Source: Legionella longbeachae
GTDB taxonomy: Bacteria > Pseudomonadota > Gammaproteobacteria > Legionellales > Legionellaceae
DNA length: 64,000 bases
Assembly (NCBI RefSeq): GCF_004283175.1
Contig: NZ_RXNW01000016.1
Location: 38,542 to 102,541, forward strand
Direction: 5' to 3'
Below the pieces are notes generated by a model that worked only from the letters and a program-made list of their open reading frames with translations, did not search any database and had not been told where the DNA came from. Made by a program: the position numbers and the translations under genes. Positions 19,014 through 28,766 of the stretch are shown here, piece after piece; the first letter of the stretch is position 1; each line of letters begins with the position of its first letter.

Positions 19014-21455
19014 TTATTTAACTACTATATTGGTGTACTTATGCAACCATCGCGTGACCTCTTCAAGAGTTTGCTGATTCACGTCGATTACCTGATGATA
19101 CAGTTTATCCCGCATCACTTGATTTTCTGCTTTAGAGTATTGTTCCAGATATTGACAGGCTAAAAACATACGCCTGGTTCCTATACAGGCAACCCCTCCT
19201 CTTATTTTATGCGTCAAGTAATCAATTTGCCTCCAGTCCTGCTCCAGGTAAGCATTCTTCAAGTTTTGGATGTCTTGTTGAATGGTTGGTGAAGTAAATT
19301 CTTTTAATAACTGAAACAATAATGAGACGTCATTAATGTATTTCATTCCCTCTTGCGCATCAAAAAGAGAAACTGAATCCAGGGCTAATAATTCTTTAGC
19401 CATAGGAACTTCGAAATCCAAACTGGAAATAGATGGTTGTGAACCTTGATTTACAGTAATCGCCTCACTGGATATACGCTTATCCAAATGAAACTGCTTC
19501 ATAATATCTTTTAGCATCTGCATGTTGATCGGTTTTCTAAATACCTCATTCATTCCTGCATGAATACATTCAACTCGTGCAGTTTCCAGGGCATGACCTG
19601 TTAATCCCACAATGGGAACCGAAAAAAAATTATTTATTTTTTCCCAATGCCTAATCTGTTTCACTAATTCGATTCCTGATATGTCCGCAAGACCAATATC
19701 CGTAATAATAAGATCAAAGCGCGATGCTTTGACGTATTCCAAAGCCTTATTAGCATCCATGGCGGATGTGAATCGATATCCTTCATTAGCAACAAATGAT
19801 TCTAAAACTTTTAAAGCAACAGGGTTGTCTTCAACCAATAACACCTGAAGAGGATCTTCTCTATGCTGAGATGGAGTTACTAATACAGAGCGTTGCGATT
19901 CGCTATTTTGATTCTCAAATGGCTCTTTGCATTTGTCGTTTGAAATTAAATTTTCTTTACATCCAATACGGCAATTTAAATCAAAAGAGAGAGTAGTCCC
20001 CTCTCCTTCCTTACTTTCCAGGGTAAGATGGCCACCTAATAATGTAACATAAGATTGGACAATATGAAGACCTAGGCCATATCCCGTTTGGTTTCCCTCG
20101 TAAGAAGGATTAACACGAAAAAATTGTTCAAATACTTTATCCTTTTGCATTTCAGGAATTCCTATTCCCGTATCTGAAACACTAAAATGCAACAGGGTAT
20201 GAAAAGCAGTAAAAGATAATGGCTTGACCGTAAGGGTAATACCTCCAGCTTGAGTAAATTTTATTGCGTTTCCCAAAAGATTTAATAAAATATGATGGAT
20301 TTTTTTCCTATCACTGACAATAAATTGAGGAACATGGGAATCAACCGTGCATGTGAAGGTTAAATTTTTTGTTGCAATTGTTGGGGCTTCAAGTTTTATT
20401 AAATCATCAATACATTGACGTAATTCAAATGCTTCCTCGTGGATGTCCATATCATTGGCACTGCCTGCGCGCACATCCTCTAATATCTCATTAATCATGG
20501 TTAAAAGTTGATTGCCACTTTCATACAATAAATGCGCTTCTTCCTTGTGCAAGGGATTGGTTAAATTTTTCTCCAATATTTCCGAAAGTCCGATTACCCC
20601 GGTTAGTGGCGTACGAATATCGTGGCTCATATTGGCAATAAATTCTGTTTTAGCAATTTCTGCCTGTTTTTCTTTGGTCACATCAATCGTGATGCCCAAT
20701 ACGCCCACAATCGAACCATTCTCGCTGGTAATAGGCACTTTACTTACCAGAGTATGGAACGTTTCGCCATTATGCCGCACTAAAATTTGCGGCAATTTCA
20801 AAACAGGCTTTCCATGTTGCAATATTTCCCTATCGACTTCACGATAACTTTCAGCAATCACTTTATCTGAAAACAAATCGAAATCGGTCTTTCCAATGAT
20901 GTCATCGGAAGATTTTAGGCTAAAAAACTCGGCTGCCATTTCATTACAACCAACATATTCCAGATCTTTATTTTTCCAATAGACATAACAGGGGATTCGA
21001 TTAATCATGCTCGATAGAAAATGGCGAATTTCATCCACATACTGATTCACTGGAAGGTGCTTTTCAAAAACATGCCCAGTAATTTTTTCTATCTCATGTT
21101 CTAAAGTCATGTAGGTATCATCGACTTCTGAAATATCCTTATCGAGTAAAAACCAATGTATTTTATTGTCTATGACGACCCTTACTTTACTCCATACTCG
21201 ATAATATTTATTAATAATCATGATCTTGGGGCAAACAAGATTCATATTTTTATCTAAAACAGGTGGAAGCCCTGCTTTCTCCCAAACTGATAAAAGGGGC
21301 TTTCCTATCCAGGAAGATGCGCTAATATTCAATATTTTTTTAGCACAACGATTAACCAAGACCACATTCATTAACCGATCGATGACGATTAAAGAACACG
21401 AGGCAATATCATAAGCTTTAGCCATCACAGGCAGTTCTTCTTGGGTTATTTTCAT
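19014..21455 (-). CDS. Hybrid sensor histidine kinase (PAS-PAS-HisKA-HATPase-REC-Hpt)
   Basis: An 813-residue cytosolic-looking sensor with no transmembrane helices. Two PAS domains span about 10-110 and 145-265 (PCYVYWKNKDLEYVGCNEMA). The HisKA H-box is MSHDIRTPLTGVIG with phospho-acceptor His278. The ATPase boxes include GNAIKFT, VSDTGIGIP and GYGLGLHIV. The receiver domain starts at QVLLVEDNPVALK with acceptor Asp586 in LIITDIGL. The Hpt domain has His749 in THKIRGG. It is a complete phosphorelay missing only a terminal response regulator, and none is adjacent. It starts 38 bp after the megasynthase stop on the same strand, so cotranscription is likely. Confidence 0.93.
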   Translation of the reverse strand: MKITQEELPVMAKAYDIASCSLIVIDRLMNVVLVNRCAKKILNISASSWIGKPLLSVWEKAGLPPVLDKNMNLVCPKIMIINKYYRVWSKVRVVIDNKIHWFLLDKDISEVDDTYMTLEHEIEKITGHVFEKHLPVNQYVDEIRHFLSSMINRIPCYVYWKNKDLEYVGCNEMAAEFFSLKSSDDIIGKTDFDLFSDKVIAESYREVDREILQHGKPVLKLPQILVRHNGETFHTLVSKVPITSENGSIVGVLGITIDVTKEKQAEIAKTEFIANMSHDIRTPLTGVIGLSEILEKNLTNPLHKEEAHLLYESGNQLLTMINEILEDVRAGSANDMDIHEEAFELRQCIDDLIKLEAPTIATKNLTFTCTVDSHVPQFIVSDRKKIHHILLNLLGNAIKFTQAGGITLTVKPLSFTAFHTLLHFSVSDTGIGIPEMQKDKVFEQFFRVNPSYEGNQTGYGLGLHIVQSYVTLLGGHLTLESKEGEGTTLSFDLNCRIGCKENLISNDKCKEPFENQNSESQRSVLVTPSQHREDPLQVLLVEDNPVALKVLESFVANEGYRFTSAMDANKALEYVKASRFDLIITDIGLADISGIELVKQIRHWEKINNFFSVPIVGLTGHALETARVECIHAGMNEVFRKPINMQMLKDIMKQFHLDKRISSEAITVNQGSQPSISSLDFEVPMAKELLALDSVSLFDAQEGMKYINDVSLLFQLLKEFTSPTIQQDIQNLKNAYLEQDWRQIDYLTHKIRGGVACIGTRRMFLACQYLEQYSKAENQVMRDKLYHQVIDVNQQTLEEVTRWLHKYTNIVVK

Positions 21456-21493
21456 AAATTAGTTATTTTTCATGATTAAAAATTTGCATCCTT

Positions 21494-24400
21494 TCATTGA
21501 TAAAAACCGCTTTTTTGCAAAAACTCAGCAATCATTTTGCTGTTTTCTTCATTCATAATCGTGTCATGGTTTGCATCAATAACCTGACAAACAATGTTTC
21601 CTTTATTAAATTTAGCCCATCCATTAAAAGGATCATCAATTTCTTGATACCCTTCATTCAATTTCTTGGCTTTAAACAGTATCATATCCTGACTTGTCAA
21701 TGTTGGTTCATGCTCTAACAACAATTTCATCCGCTCTGCAGCCAAATAAGCAAGCTCTTTGTTTCTTTTATCGTACATAGCGAAAAAATGTCCTATGGAA
21801 TAACTGTCCTCGCGCTGGCGTGGTGAAAATACAGACCAGCTTTCAATTAAAGCTAATAAACCTATCTTATGGTGTTGTTGTCGTAAAAGATGAGCAATCT
21901 CATAGACCATTGTCCCACCAAAGGAGTAACCAACCAGATAATAAGGCCCTTTAGGTTGAATATGTAAAATCGCATCTACATATTGCTTTGCCATAGAATC
22001 AATACTGTCATACAACATTTTCCCAACTGAAATGCTCGGATCTTGTATGCCGTAAATCGATGCAGATTTCCATAGGGATGCTATTTCATTAAAACAATAA
22101 ACCAAACCGCTCACCGGATGGCAAAAGAATAGTTTGGGTTTAAGCTCATCAATTTCATTTAAAGGCACAATGATATCTATGGATTGTTTATGGTTTTCGC
22201 TGATAAGTTGACGCAATAAAGCAATAGTAGGCGCTTTATACATATGCTGTATCGATAAAGAGCAATTGAATAGCGTATTCATTTGCTCAATCAGTGTCAT
22301 AGCCTTTAATGAATGACCACCTAAAGCAAAAAAATTATCTTCCCTGCCTATTGAGTCTATGTGTAAACACTCCTGCCAGAGTTTCGCAAGCTGTTTTTCC
22401 AGTTCGTCTTGAGGCTCTGAATAAGTATTTTTAATGTTCAAATGCTTCCGTGATACTTTGTTTTTTGTCTCCTCTTTTTCATTCACCGTATTTGCCAAAA
22501 GCGCTTGATATCGATCAAGTTCATAATTAGAAATGACAAGTTGTCTGTATGAGGTAGACAATGCGTTTAAAAATAAAGATTGGCCTTCCTTTGAACTAAT
22601 GTCATTGCCTAGGTTAAGTAAATTTAAATCATCCGTTTTTGATGAATGCACACTCATACCCACGTCACGCCAGGTATTCCAATTGAGGCTTAAGGTAAAT
22701 TTTGAATGGAATAAATTCGATTGCGCCATAGCATCCAAACTTGCATTTGCTGCGCTATAGTCTATTTGACCTTTCGCTCCCACTACAGCTGCAATGGAAG
22801 ACATCAATACGACAAAATCAAGTATTGGTAATTTTTGCGTTGCTTTTGCAAGATAATAAGCCCCATAAATTTTAGTGGAGAGCACCTGATATGCTTTTTC
22901 ATGAGTCTTTAATTGTAAAACTCCGTTGCCTGCTCTACCTGCCGCATGAATAAGTCCGTTCAGTTTTCCATATTTTAGAAAAATCCAATGCAATAATTGA
23001 GATACATCTTGATCATTAGTTACATCACAAGGATACAGATTGATTGAAGCACCTAAACTTTGGATGTATTTTAACCGGCTTACTGTGTCATGATCTTCAT
23101 GGTTTTTGTCTGCTAAAATCCGTGTCCATTGTTCTTGTGGTGGATATGGCTTTCTGGAACTTAGAATAAGAACCGGTTGACATACCTGGCTTGCTATCGC
23201 CTCACTTAATGCCAAGCCTACTCCGCCAAGGCCCCCGGTGATAAGGTAAATACCATTATCAGAAAGCCGCGTCTTTAAAGAATTATTTTCAATGGCTACA
23301 TAGGCAGGAAGCCAACGATAATTATTGCGGTATGCGACAAGGATATCCCTGGATTTATCAACGAGCGTGGCGAGAATATCCGCAAATATAGCTGTTAATT
23401 CAACTCCTTTTACATCACGATCAATATCAGCCATGAGACAACGAATTAAAGGATGTTCTAAGGGTACAACACGACAAAAACTCGATAAAGTTGCATTAGC
23501 AGGAGATAAACGTTCCGTTCCCAAGATATGTTGTGTTCCACGCGTGATGATACAAAAGCCCAATTCATTTTTGGTTCCAATGACTTCAACAAATGATTGG
23601 ATAACATACATAAGACTGTAAAATCCCTTATCAAAACTGGCCTCAATAGTAGCATCATCATCCAACCCTTGATTTTCATCAAGTGACCAACAATGAATAA
23701 GTTTTGGATGATTTAACGTTTCCCTCAAACACTTAAAACAGTCAATATAATGCTCTTTCACCACAGGATTAATGGTAAAGTGGGATTGGGAATGAATGAT
23801 AAACTCATCACCAGATTCAATAATAATAGGTCGTACATTATAGAAACTCAAAACATTAATAATCTGTTGGCCTATATCCATTGAGTCTTTAAAAACTACC
23901 CATTGATAGTCGCTTATCTTTGTATGATTGACTTCACTCAAAGCCCCACGTGTCCAAACAGGGCTATAAAGTACTGTCTGTTTCTTAAGCTTTGGAGAAT
24001 TTCGATCGGGATCTATCCAATAGCGTTGCCTTTGAAATGCGTAAGTAGGTAAGGCGATACGTTTTCGAACCGAAGATCCATATACAGGGTCTAGAAGTAC
24101 GGAAACCCCTTTTGTCCACAATCGTCCAAGTGTAGTAAGAAATTGAGTCAGATCAGATACAGGCTTATAATGACCTGGAAGTGTGGACGTTACAAAAACT
24201 TGCTTCGATGACATAGTGGTGACAAATCCACATAGAGACTGGCCTAACCCCACCTCAACAAAAAGCGGATGCTCATCGTTTAACAGAAGATGAACCCCTT
24301 GAGCAAACTGGACTGTATGGCGTAAATGGCGGTACCAATACTCAGGGCTCATCGCGTCTTCAGCAGAAAGCCGCTCCCCTGTGACATTTGATACTATAGG

Positions 24401-27400
24401 TATCGTTGGCGGTGAGAGCCTTATATTTGAAAAAAGCTCTTTAAATGGTTTTTCCAAACACTCCATCATACCACTGTGAAAGGCATGGCTTACTTTTAAT
24501 TTGTGATACTGCTTTTTGTGTTTTATCAGGTGTTTTTCTAAGACCCCAATGCTGTCAGGATTTCCTGCAAGTACATATTGGTTTGTCGCATTATGTAGTG
24601 CCAGGCTCGCACCTGAAACTAATTGATATTGTTGACACTCTTCACCAGAACATTCTATCAACAGCATCTGTCCTTCAGGTACTTTAGCCATCAAAAGGCC
24701 TCGTTCACATACCAGTGCAATACCGTCTTCAAAGGAAAAAACACCAGCAAGACAGGCTGCCACATATTCACCAATACTATGACCTATAAGCACGTCTGGT
24801 TGTACGCCGCACTCCATAAGTAATCGTGCCAATGCGTATTCAATAATAAATAATGCCGGTTGAGTAAATTGTGTTGGCGCTAATGTATCCGTATCTGAAT
24901 TTTTTATAAGATCGAGCAAATCACAATTTAAATAATGATTTGCTGTTTTAATACCCTGCGATACATACTCCCTGAAACGGGGAGTAGTATCAAATAACTC
25001 CATAGCCATCCGCGGATACTGCGTGCCTTGGCCACTAAACATAAATACTATACTGTATTGCACTTCATCATCACGATATACAGAGTCATTTTCACGCAGA
25101 CCCTTTTGTATTTCGATAATGCTCTTACCCACACTAAAACGACGCCAATTGAAATCATCTCTCCCCTTGTGCAGAGTGTAGGCTATGTCTCGAAGCATGT
25201 TATCATTGCATCCATCCGCACTTAAATACTGATCCAGCTTTTGAGTTTGTTCTTCAAGAGCACGTTGTGTTTTTCCAGATACAAATATTAATTCCTCGGT
25301 TTGCGAAAAACGTACTGTAGATTGTCGATGCACATCATAGTCACTTAAAATCATATGAACATTGGTTCCCCCAACGCCAAAAGAGCTTATGCCTGCATAA
25401 CGCGCTCCATCATCACTATCCCAATCCAGCAATTGGTCATTAACATAAAAAGGACTCTCTTCAAGACCCAAGTTGGGATTAGGTTTATCAAAATGAATCA
25501 TGGGTGTAATTTTTTTATGGTACAAACTCAATGCGGTTTTGATTAATCCTGCCAATCCTGCCGCCACATCGGTATGCCCTATATTGGCTTTCACTGAGCC
25601 TAAGGCACAATAATGGCTACGTTCGGTTTGTTCCCGATATACTGCAGACAATGCATGAAGCTCAATAACATCCCCTAGTGCGGTCGCAGTTCCATGCGCC
25701 TCAACAAAACTGATTTGGTCTGGGGTTAGTTTTGCCTGGCATAAAGCATCTTTAATACAGGACACCTGGCCACTCATGCTTGGGGCGGTGAAACCTAATT
25801 TATCGACACCATCATTATTTACACCTCGTGATTTAATTACCGCATATATAGTATTGCAATCGTTTATGGCATCTTCCAGACGTTTAAGGACTACTACTCC
25901 TACTCCATTTGAAAATACAGTACCATTTGCTTCAGCAGAAAAAGGTCGACAATAGCCATCAGGTGAAACAATACTTCCTGGCTGATAGATGTATCCATCG
26001 ATTTGAGGTACCGTAATGCAACTCGCTCCCGCTAAAGCAATATCACTATGCCCTAGAATCAAATCCTGACATGCATGATCCACAGCGATTAATCCTGTAG
26101 AACAGGCTGTGTTCACATTCACACTTCTCCCTTTTAAATTAAGACGGTATGAAGTTTGGGTGCTTAACATACTGAGGCTGGTAGCTATACGTTGGTGAAA
26201 GAGATCATATTCACGACAAAATCGATTATTCATTAATAGGTTTTCATGTAAATAAGTGCTGTCCGTCATTCCAGCAAAAACACTAATCGTTCTTTCTTCC
26301 TGTTTTTTAGGGGCTACAGCAGCATGCTCTAATGCCTCCCATGCACACTCTAGAAAAATCCTTTGTTGAGGATCGGTAATGTTCGCATCTACAGGACTAA
26401 AATTGAAAAATGAAGCATCAAATTTATCTATATCTGCAAGTACTCCTTTCACAGGTACAAAATTAGAAGTTTTTTGCAATGAACTACCAAACTCTTCAAA
26501 ATCAAATCGAGTTAAACAATCTTTTCCCTGGCATAGGTTATTCCAAAACTGATCGATATTTTTTGCCCCTGGAAATCGACAACTCATTCCAACAATAGCA
26601 ATATCCCAAGAGGCAGTGGAGTGTATTTCTCGCACCATAGGAACATCAATATCCCCTTCGATAAACTTTGTTAATTTATGAATTGTTGGGTGCTCTAAAA
26701 GATCAACGACTTGCAACTCTGTATGCAATGCATTATTAATGAGTGTACATGCTTCAGTAATCAGCAGTGAGGTAGCCCCCAAATCGAATAAATTTTTATT
26801 TACCTCAATATGAGAACGATTTAACAGGTAATTCCAAATCTCTTTTAATGTTTCTTCTGTTTTGTTGGTTAATGATTTATCGATATAAAAAGATAAATCC
26901 GTATGAGGTATTTGATCTAACTTAGTCTTATCAATTTTACCTATGGGTGTTAAAGGCAACTCATCTACCATGACGTATTTGGCAGGTAACATGTAACTTG
27001 GCAATTCTTGGCTTAAGAATTCCCGCAACTCGTCTGCATGAATTTTCGTATGCGGTGAGGAGAACACAATATAAGCAGTAAGCATTTTATGCAAACCACC
27101 ACCTATTTCTACAACCACAGCAGCTAGACTCACTTCATTATGTTTCATGAGTTTCCGCTCTACCTCGCTAAGATGTATGCGATACCCCCCTACTTTCACT
27201 TGATCATCTACTCTGCCGGTATATAGTAGTTCACCCGTAGGCAATTTCCTTACCAAATCGCCAGTTTTGTATATCCTTTTAAAGGGTGGAGTTTGGCAAA
27301 ATGGATTTTTAATAAATTTTTCAAAAGTTATCTCTTCGCTACGATGATACCCCAGAGCCAAATGAATTCCACTTAGGTACAATTCACCTTCCTCTACCTC

Positions 27401-28444
27401 ATTCATCTGCTCATCAAGGACATAAATTTGAGTATTTTTAAAAGGAACCCCTATCGCAGACAGATGCTCATCGCTAGCAAGTAGTTTTTCATTAACAATA
27501 TGGCGACATGCAAATGTAGTGGCTTCTGATGGCCCATAGCCATTAATCAAAGTCACTGGTTTATTTATCTTATTGCGATGTACTATAAATTGCCTTAAAA
27601 GAACTGGATTTATTTGCTCTCCACCAAAAAGGATGGTTTTAGGTTGGTTCAGGGTTTTAGGTGCCGATTTGATTAATTGATGAAACAAAGCGGTAGGTAA
27701 GAGTAAATACTCCACTGCATTCTCTTCAAGCGTTTTTTTCAACTCCAGAGGATTGGTACGGACCTCTTTTGAAATAACATAAAGTTTTCCTCCATTTAAT
27801 AACGAGCTCCATATTTCAAAAGTGCTGGCATCAAAGGCCAAATTGTTACATTGAGCTAAAATCTGACCAGGCTGCACTGAGGCATAGTTTTCAACAACTG
27901 ACAAATTGACCACCGCCTGGTGAGGGATAATTACTCCTTTAGGTTTTCCTGTTGAGCCCGACGTATAAATCATATAAAGAGGGTCTTCAGGATGGATCTT
28001 TTCCTTGATATTTTCTTTGGGGTAACTGATTGATTCAAGGTGAAGTTGTCTCACAAGATACTGAGATACACTAATTTCCTGCACCTTTTGTTTTAATTCA
28101 TCGCTGGTTATAACAAGCCTTGGATTTGTATCCTTTAGCATATGATTTAATCGAGTTACTGGAGCTAATGTATCCATAGGAACATATACAGCACCAAGTT
28201 TGGCGATCGCTAAGATACATAATATAAAATCGGTGCTTGGATCCAGAAGAATTGCAACGCAATCCCCTTTAATTATGCCATTTTTTCTTAAACAGTGAGA
28301 AAACTGGTTTACTTTTTCATTTAACTCTTTATAAGTATATTGTGATTTTTTATCACTTAAAGCAATGTAATCTGAAGTTGTTTTGACTTGAGATTCAAAT
28401 AATTCAATGACGCTGTATTCATATGAGCGTTTTTTTTTATTCAT
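21494..28444 (-). CDS. Single-module hybrid NRPS-PKS (A-PCP-KS-AT-KR-ACP-TE)
   Basis: A 2316-residue megasynthase. The adenylation domain (about 10-520) shows MIYTSGSTGKPKGV, NGYGPSEATT and the TGD and GRVDDQVK boxes. PCP has phosphopantetheine Ser559 in LGATSLL. KS (about 610-1040) has Cys781 in NTACSTG plus EAHGTA and NIGH. AT (about 1130-1420) has Ser1223 in GHSIGE and the HAFH malonyl-type motif. KR has the NADP loop GGLGGVGLAL and Tyr1896 in YSAAN. ACP has Ser2045 in GGHSLKA. Thioesterase has Ser2174 in GYSFGG. No C, DH, ER or methyltransferase domain was seen. My hand-read A-domain pocket (D-A-F-L-L-G-G-T-F-K) is close to valine/isoleucine codes. Predicted logic: a branched-chain amino acid extended by one malonate, beta-keto reduced, then released. 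GAGG lies before the ATG. The 28445-28708 stretch upstream carries no gene I can support. Confidence 0.93.
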   Translation of the reverse strand: MNKKKRSYEYSVIELFESQVKTTSDYIALSDKKSQYTYKELNEKVNQFSHCLRKNGIIKGDCVAILLDPSTDFILCILAIAKLGAVYVPMDTLAPVTRLNHMLKDTNPRLVITSDELKQKVQEISVSQYLVRQLHLESISYPKENIKEKIHPEDPLYMIYTSGSTGKPKGVIIPHQAVVNLSVVENYASVQPGQILAQCNNLAFDASTFEIWSSLLNGGKLYVISKEVRTNPLELKKTLEENAVEYLLLPTALFHQLIKSAPKTLNQPKTILFGGEQINPVLLRQFIVHRNKINKPVTLINGYGPSEATTFACRHIVNEKLLASDEHLSAIGVPFKNTQIYVLDEQMNEVEEGELYLSGIHLALGYHRSEEITFEKFIKNPFCQTPPFKRIYKTGDLVRKLPTGELLYTGRVDDQVKVGGYRIHLSEVERKLMKHNEVSLAAVVVEIGGGLHKMLTAYIVFSSPHTKIHADELREFLSQELPSYMLPAKYVMVDELPLTPIGKIDKTKLDQIPHTDLSFYIDKSLTNKTEETLKEIWNYLLNRSHIEVNKNLFDLGATSLLITEACTLINNALHTELQVVDLLEHPTIHKLTKFIEGDIDVPMVREIHSTASWDIAIVGMSCRFPGAKNIDQFWNNLCQGKDCLTRFDFEEFGSSLQKTSNFVPVKGVLADIDKFDASFFNFSPVDANITDPQQRIFLECAWEALEHAAVAPKKQEERTISVFAGMTDSTYLHENLLMNNRFCREYDLFHQRIATSLSMLSTQTSYRLNLKGRSVNVNTACSTGLIAVDHACQDLILGHSDIALAGASCITVPQIDGYIYQPGSIVSPDGYCRPFSAEANGTVFSNGVGVVVLKRLEDAINDCNTIYAVIKSRGVNNDGVDKLGFTAPSMSGQVSCIKDALCQAKLTPDQISFVEAHGTATALGDVIELHALSAVYREQTERSHYCALGSVKANIGHTDVAAGLAGLIKTALSLYHKKITPMIHFDKPNPNLGLEESPFYVNDQLLDWDSDDGARYAGISSFGVGGTNVHMILSDYDVHRQSTVRFSQTEELIFVSGKTQRALEEQTQKLDQYLSADGCNDNMLRDIAYTLHKGRDDFNWRRFSVGKSIIEIQKGLRENDSVYRDDEVQYSIVFMFSGQGTQYPRMAMELFDTTPRFREYVSQGIKTANHYLNCDLLDLIKNSDTDTLAPTQFTQPALFIIEYALARLLMECGVQPDVLIGHSIGEYVAACLAGVFSFEDGIALVCERGLLMAKVPEGQMLLIECSGEECQQYQLVSGASLALHNATNQYVLAGNPDSIGVLEKHLIKHKKQYHKLKVSHAFHSGMMECLEKPFKELFSNIRLSPPTIPIVSNVTGERLSAEDAMSPEYWYRHLRHTVQFAQGVHLLLNDEHPLFVEVGLGQSLCGFVTTMSSKQVFVTSTLPGHYKPVSDLTQFLTTLGRLWTKGVSVLLDPVYGSSVRKRIALPTYAFQRQRYWIDPDRNSPKLKKQTVLYSPVWTRGALSEVNHTKISDYQWVVFKDSMDIGQQIINVLSFYNVRPIIIESGDEFIIHSQSHFTINPVVKEHYIDCFKCLRETLNHPKLIHCWSLDENQGLDDDATIEASFDKGFYSLMYVIQSFVEVIGTKNELGFCIITRGTQHILGTERLSPANATLSSFCRVVPLEHPLIRCLMADIDRDVKGVELTAIFADILATLVDKSRDILVAYRNNYRWLPAYVAIENNSLKTRLSDNGIYLITGGLGGVGLALSEAIASQVCQPVLILSSRKPYPPQEQWTRILADKNHEDHDTVSRLKYIQSLGASINLYPCDVTNDQDVSQLLHWIFLKYGKLNGLIHAAGRAGNGVLQLKTHEKAYQVLSTKIYGAYYLAKATQKLPILDFVVLMSSIAAVVGAKGQIDYSAANASLDAMAQSNLFHSKFTLSLNWNTWRDVGMSVHSSKTDDLNLLNLGNDISSKEGQSLFLNALSTSYRQLVISNYELDRYQALLANTVNEKEETKNKVSRKHLNIKNTYSEPQDELEKQLAKLWQECLHIDSIGREDNFFALGGHSLKAMTLIEQMNTLFNCSLSIQHMYKAPTIALLRQLISENHKQSIDIIVPLNEIDELKPKLFFCHPVSGLVYCFNEIASLWKSASIYGIQDPSISVGKMLYDSIDSMAKQYVDAILHIQPKGPYYLVGYSFGGTMVYEIAHLLRQQHHKIGLLALIESWSVFSPRQREDSYSIGHFFAMYDKRNKELAYLAAERMKLLLEHEPTLTSQDMILFKAKKLNEGYQEIDDPFNGWAKFNKGNIVCQVIDANHDTIMNEENSKMIAEFLQKSGFYQ

Positions 28445-28697
28445 TATTTAACCTCATTTCCCGGTTTTCTATTTGTGGTTAATCCATAACTAAATTTCTA
28501 AAATCAACATAAGTTCATTAACATATAGTACAAATCAATGGCAATTGAGTATTTTATCATCAATAAATAATAAAAAATATTAGAGCAGGTTCCCACTTTA
28601 TACGAATTGCGCGCCATCCTTAAGGGAGCGTCACAAAATTGAATTTAAAAGATGATTTGAGCTATTCTGCACTTGGATTATTCGGGCTAAGGAAACG

Positions 28698-28739
28698 CAA
28701 AAAGGACTGTCGCTAATTCTCATACCAAGCCTTAGCGAC
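28698..28739 (-). terminator. Rho-independent-like terminator after the 522-residue gene
   Basis: Read on the minus strand, GTCGCTAA and TTAGCGAC (28739-28709) form an 8-bp stem, followed within a few bases by a run of five T. It lies about 28 bases after the stop codon of the gene at 28767 and before the megasynthase promoter region. Confidence 0.6.
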
Positions 28740-28766
28740 GGGGTTTACTTTAAATCATTCGGTACT

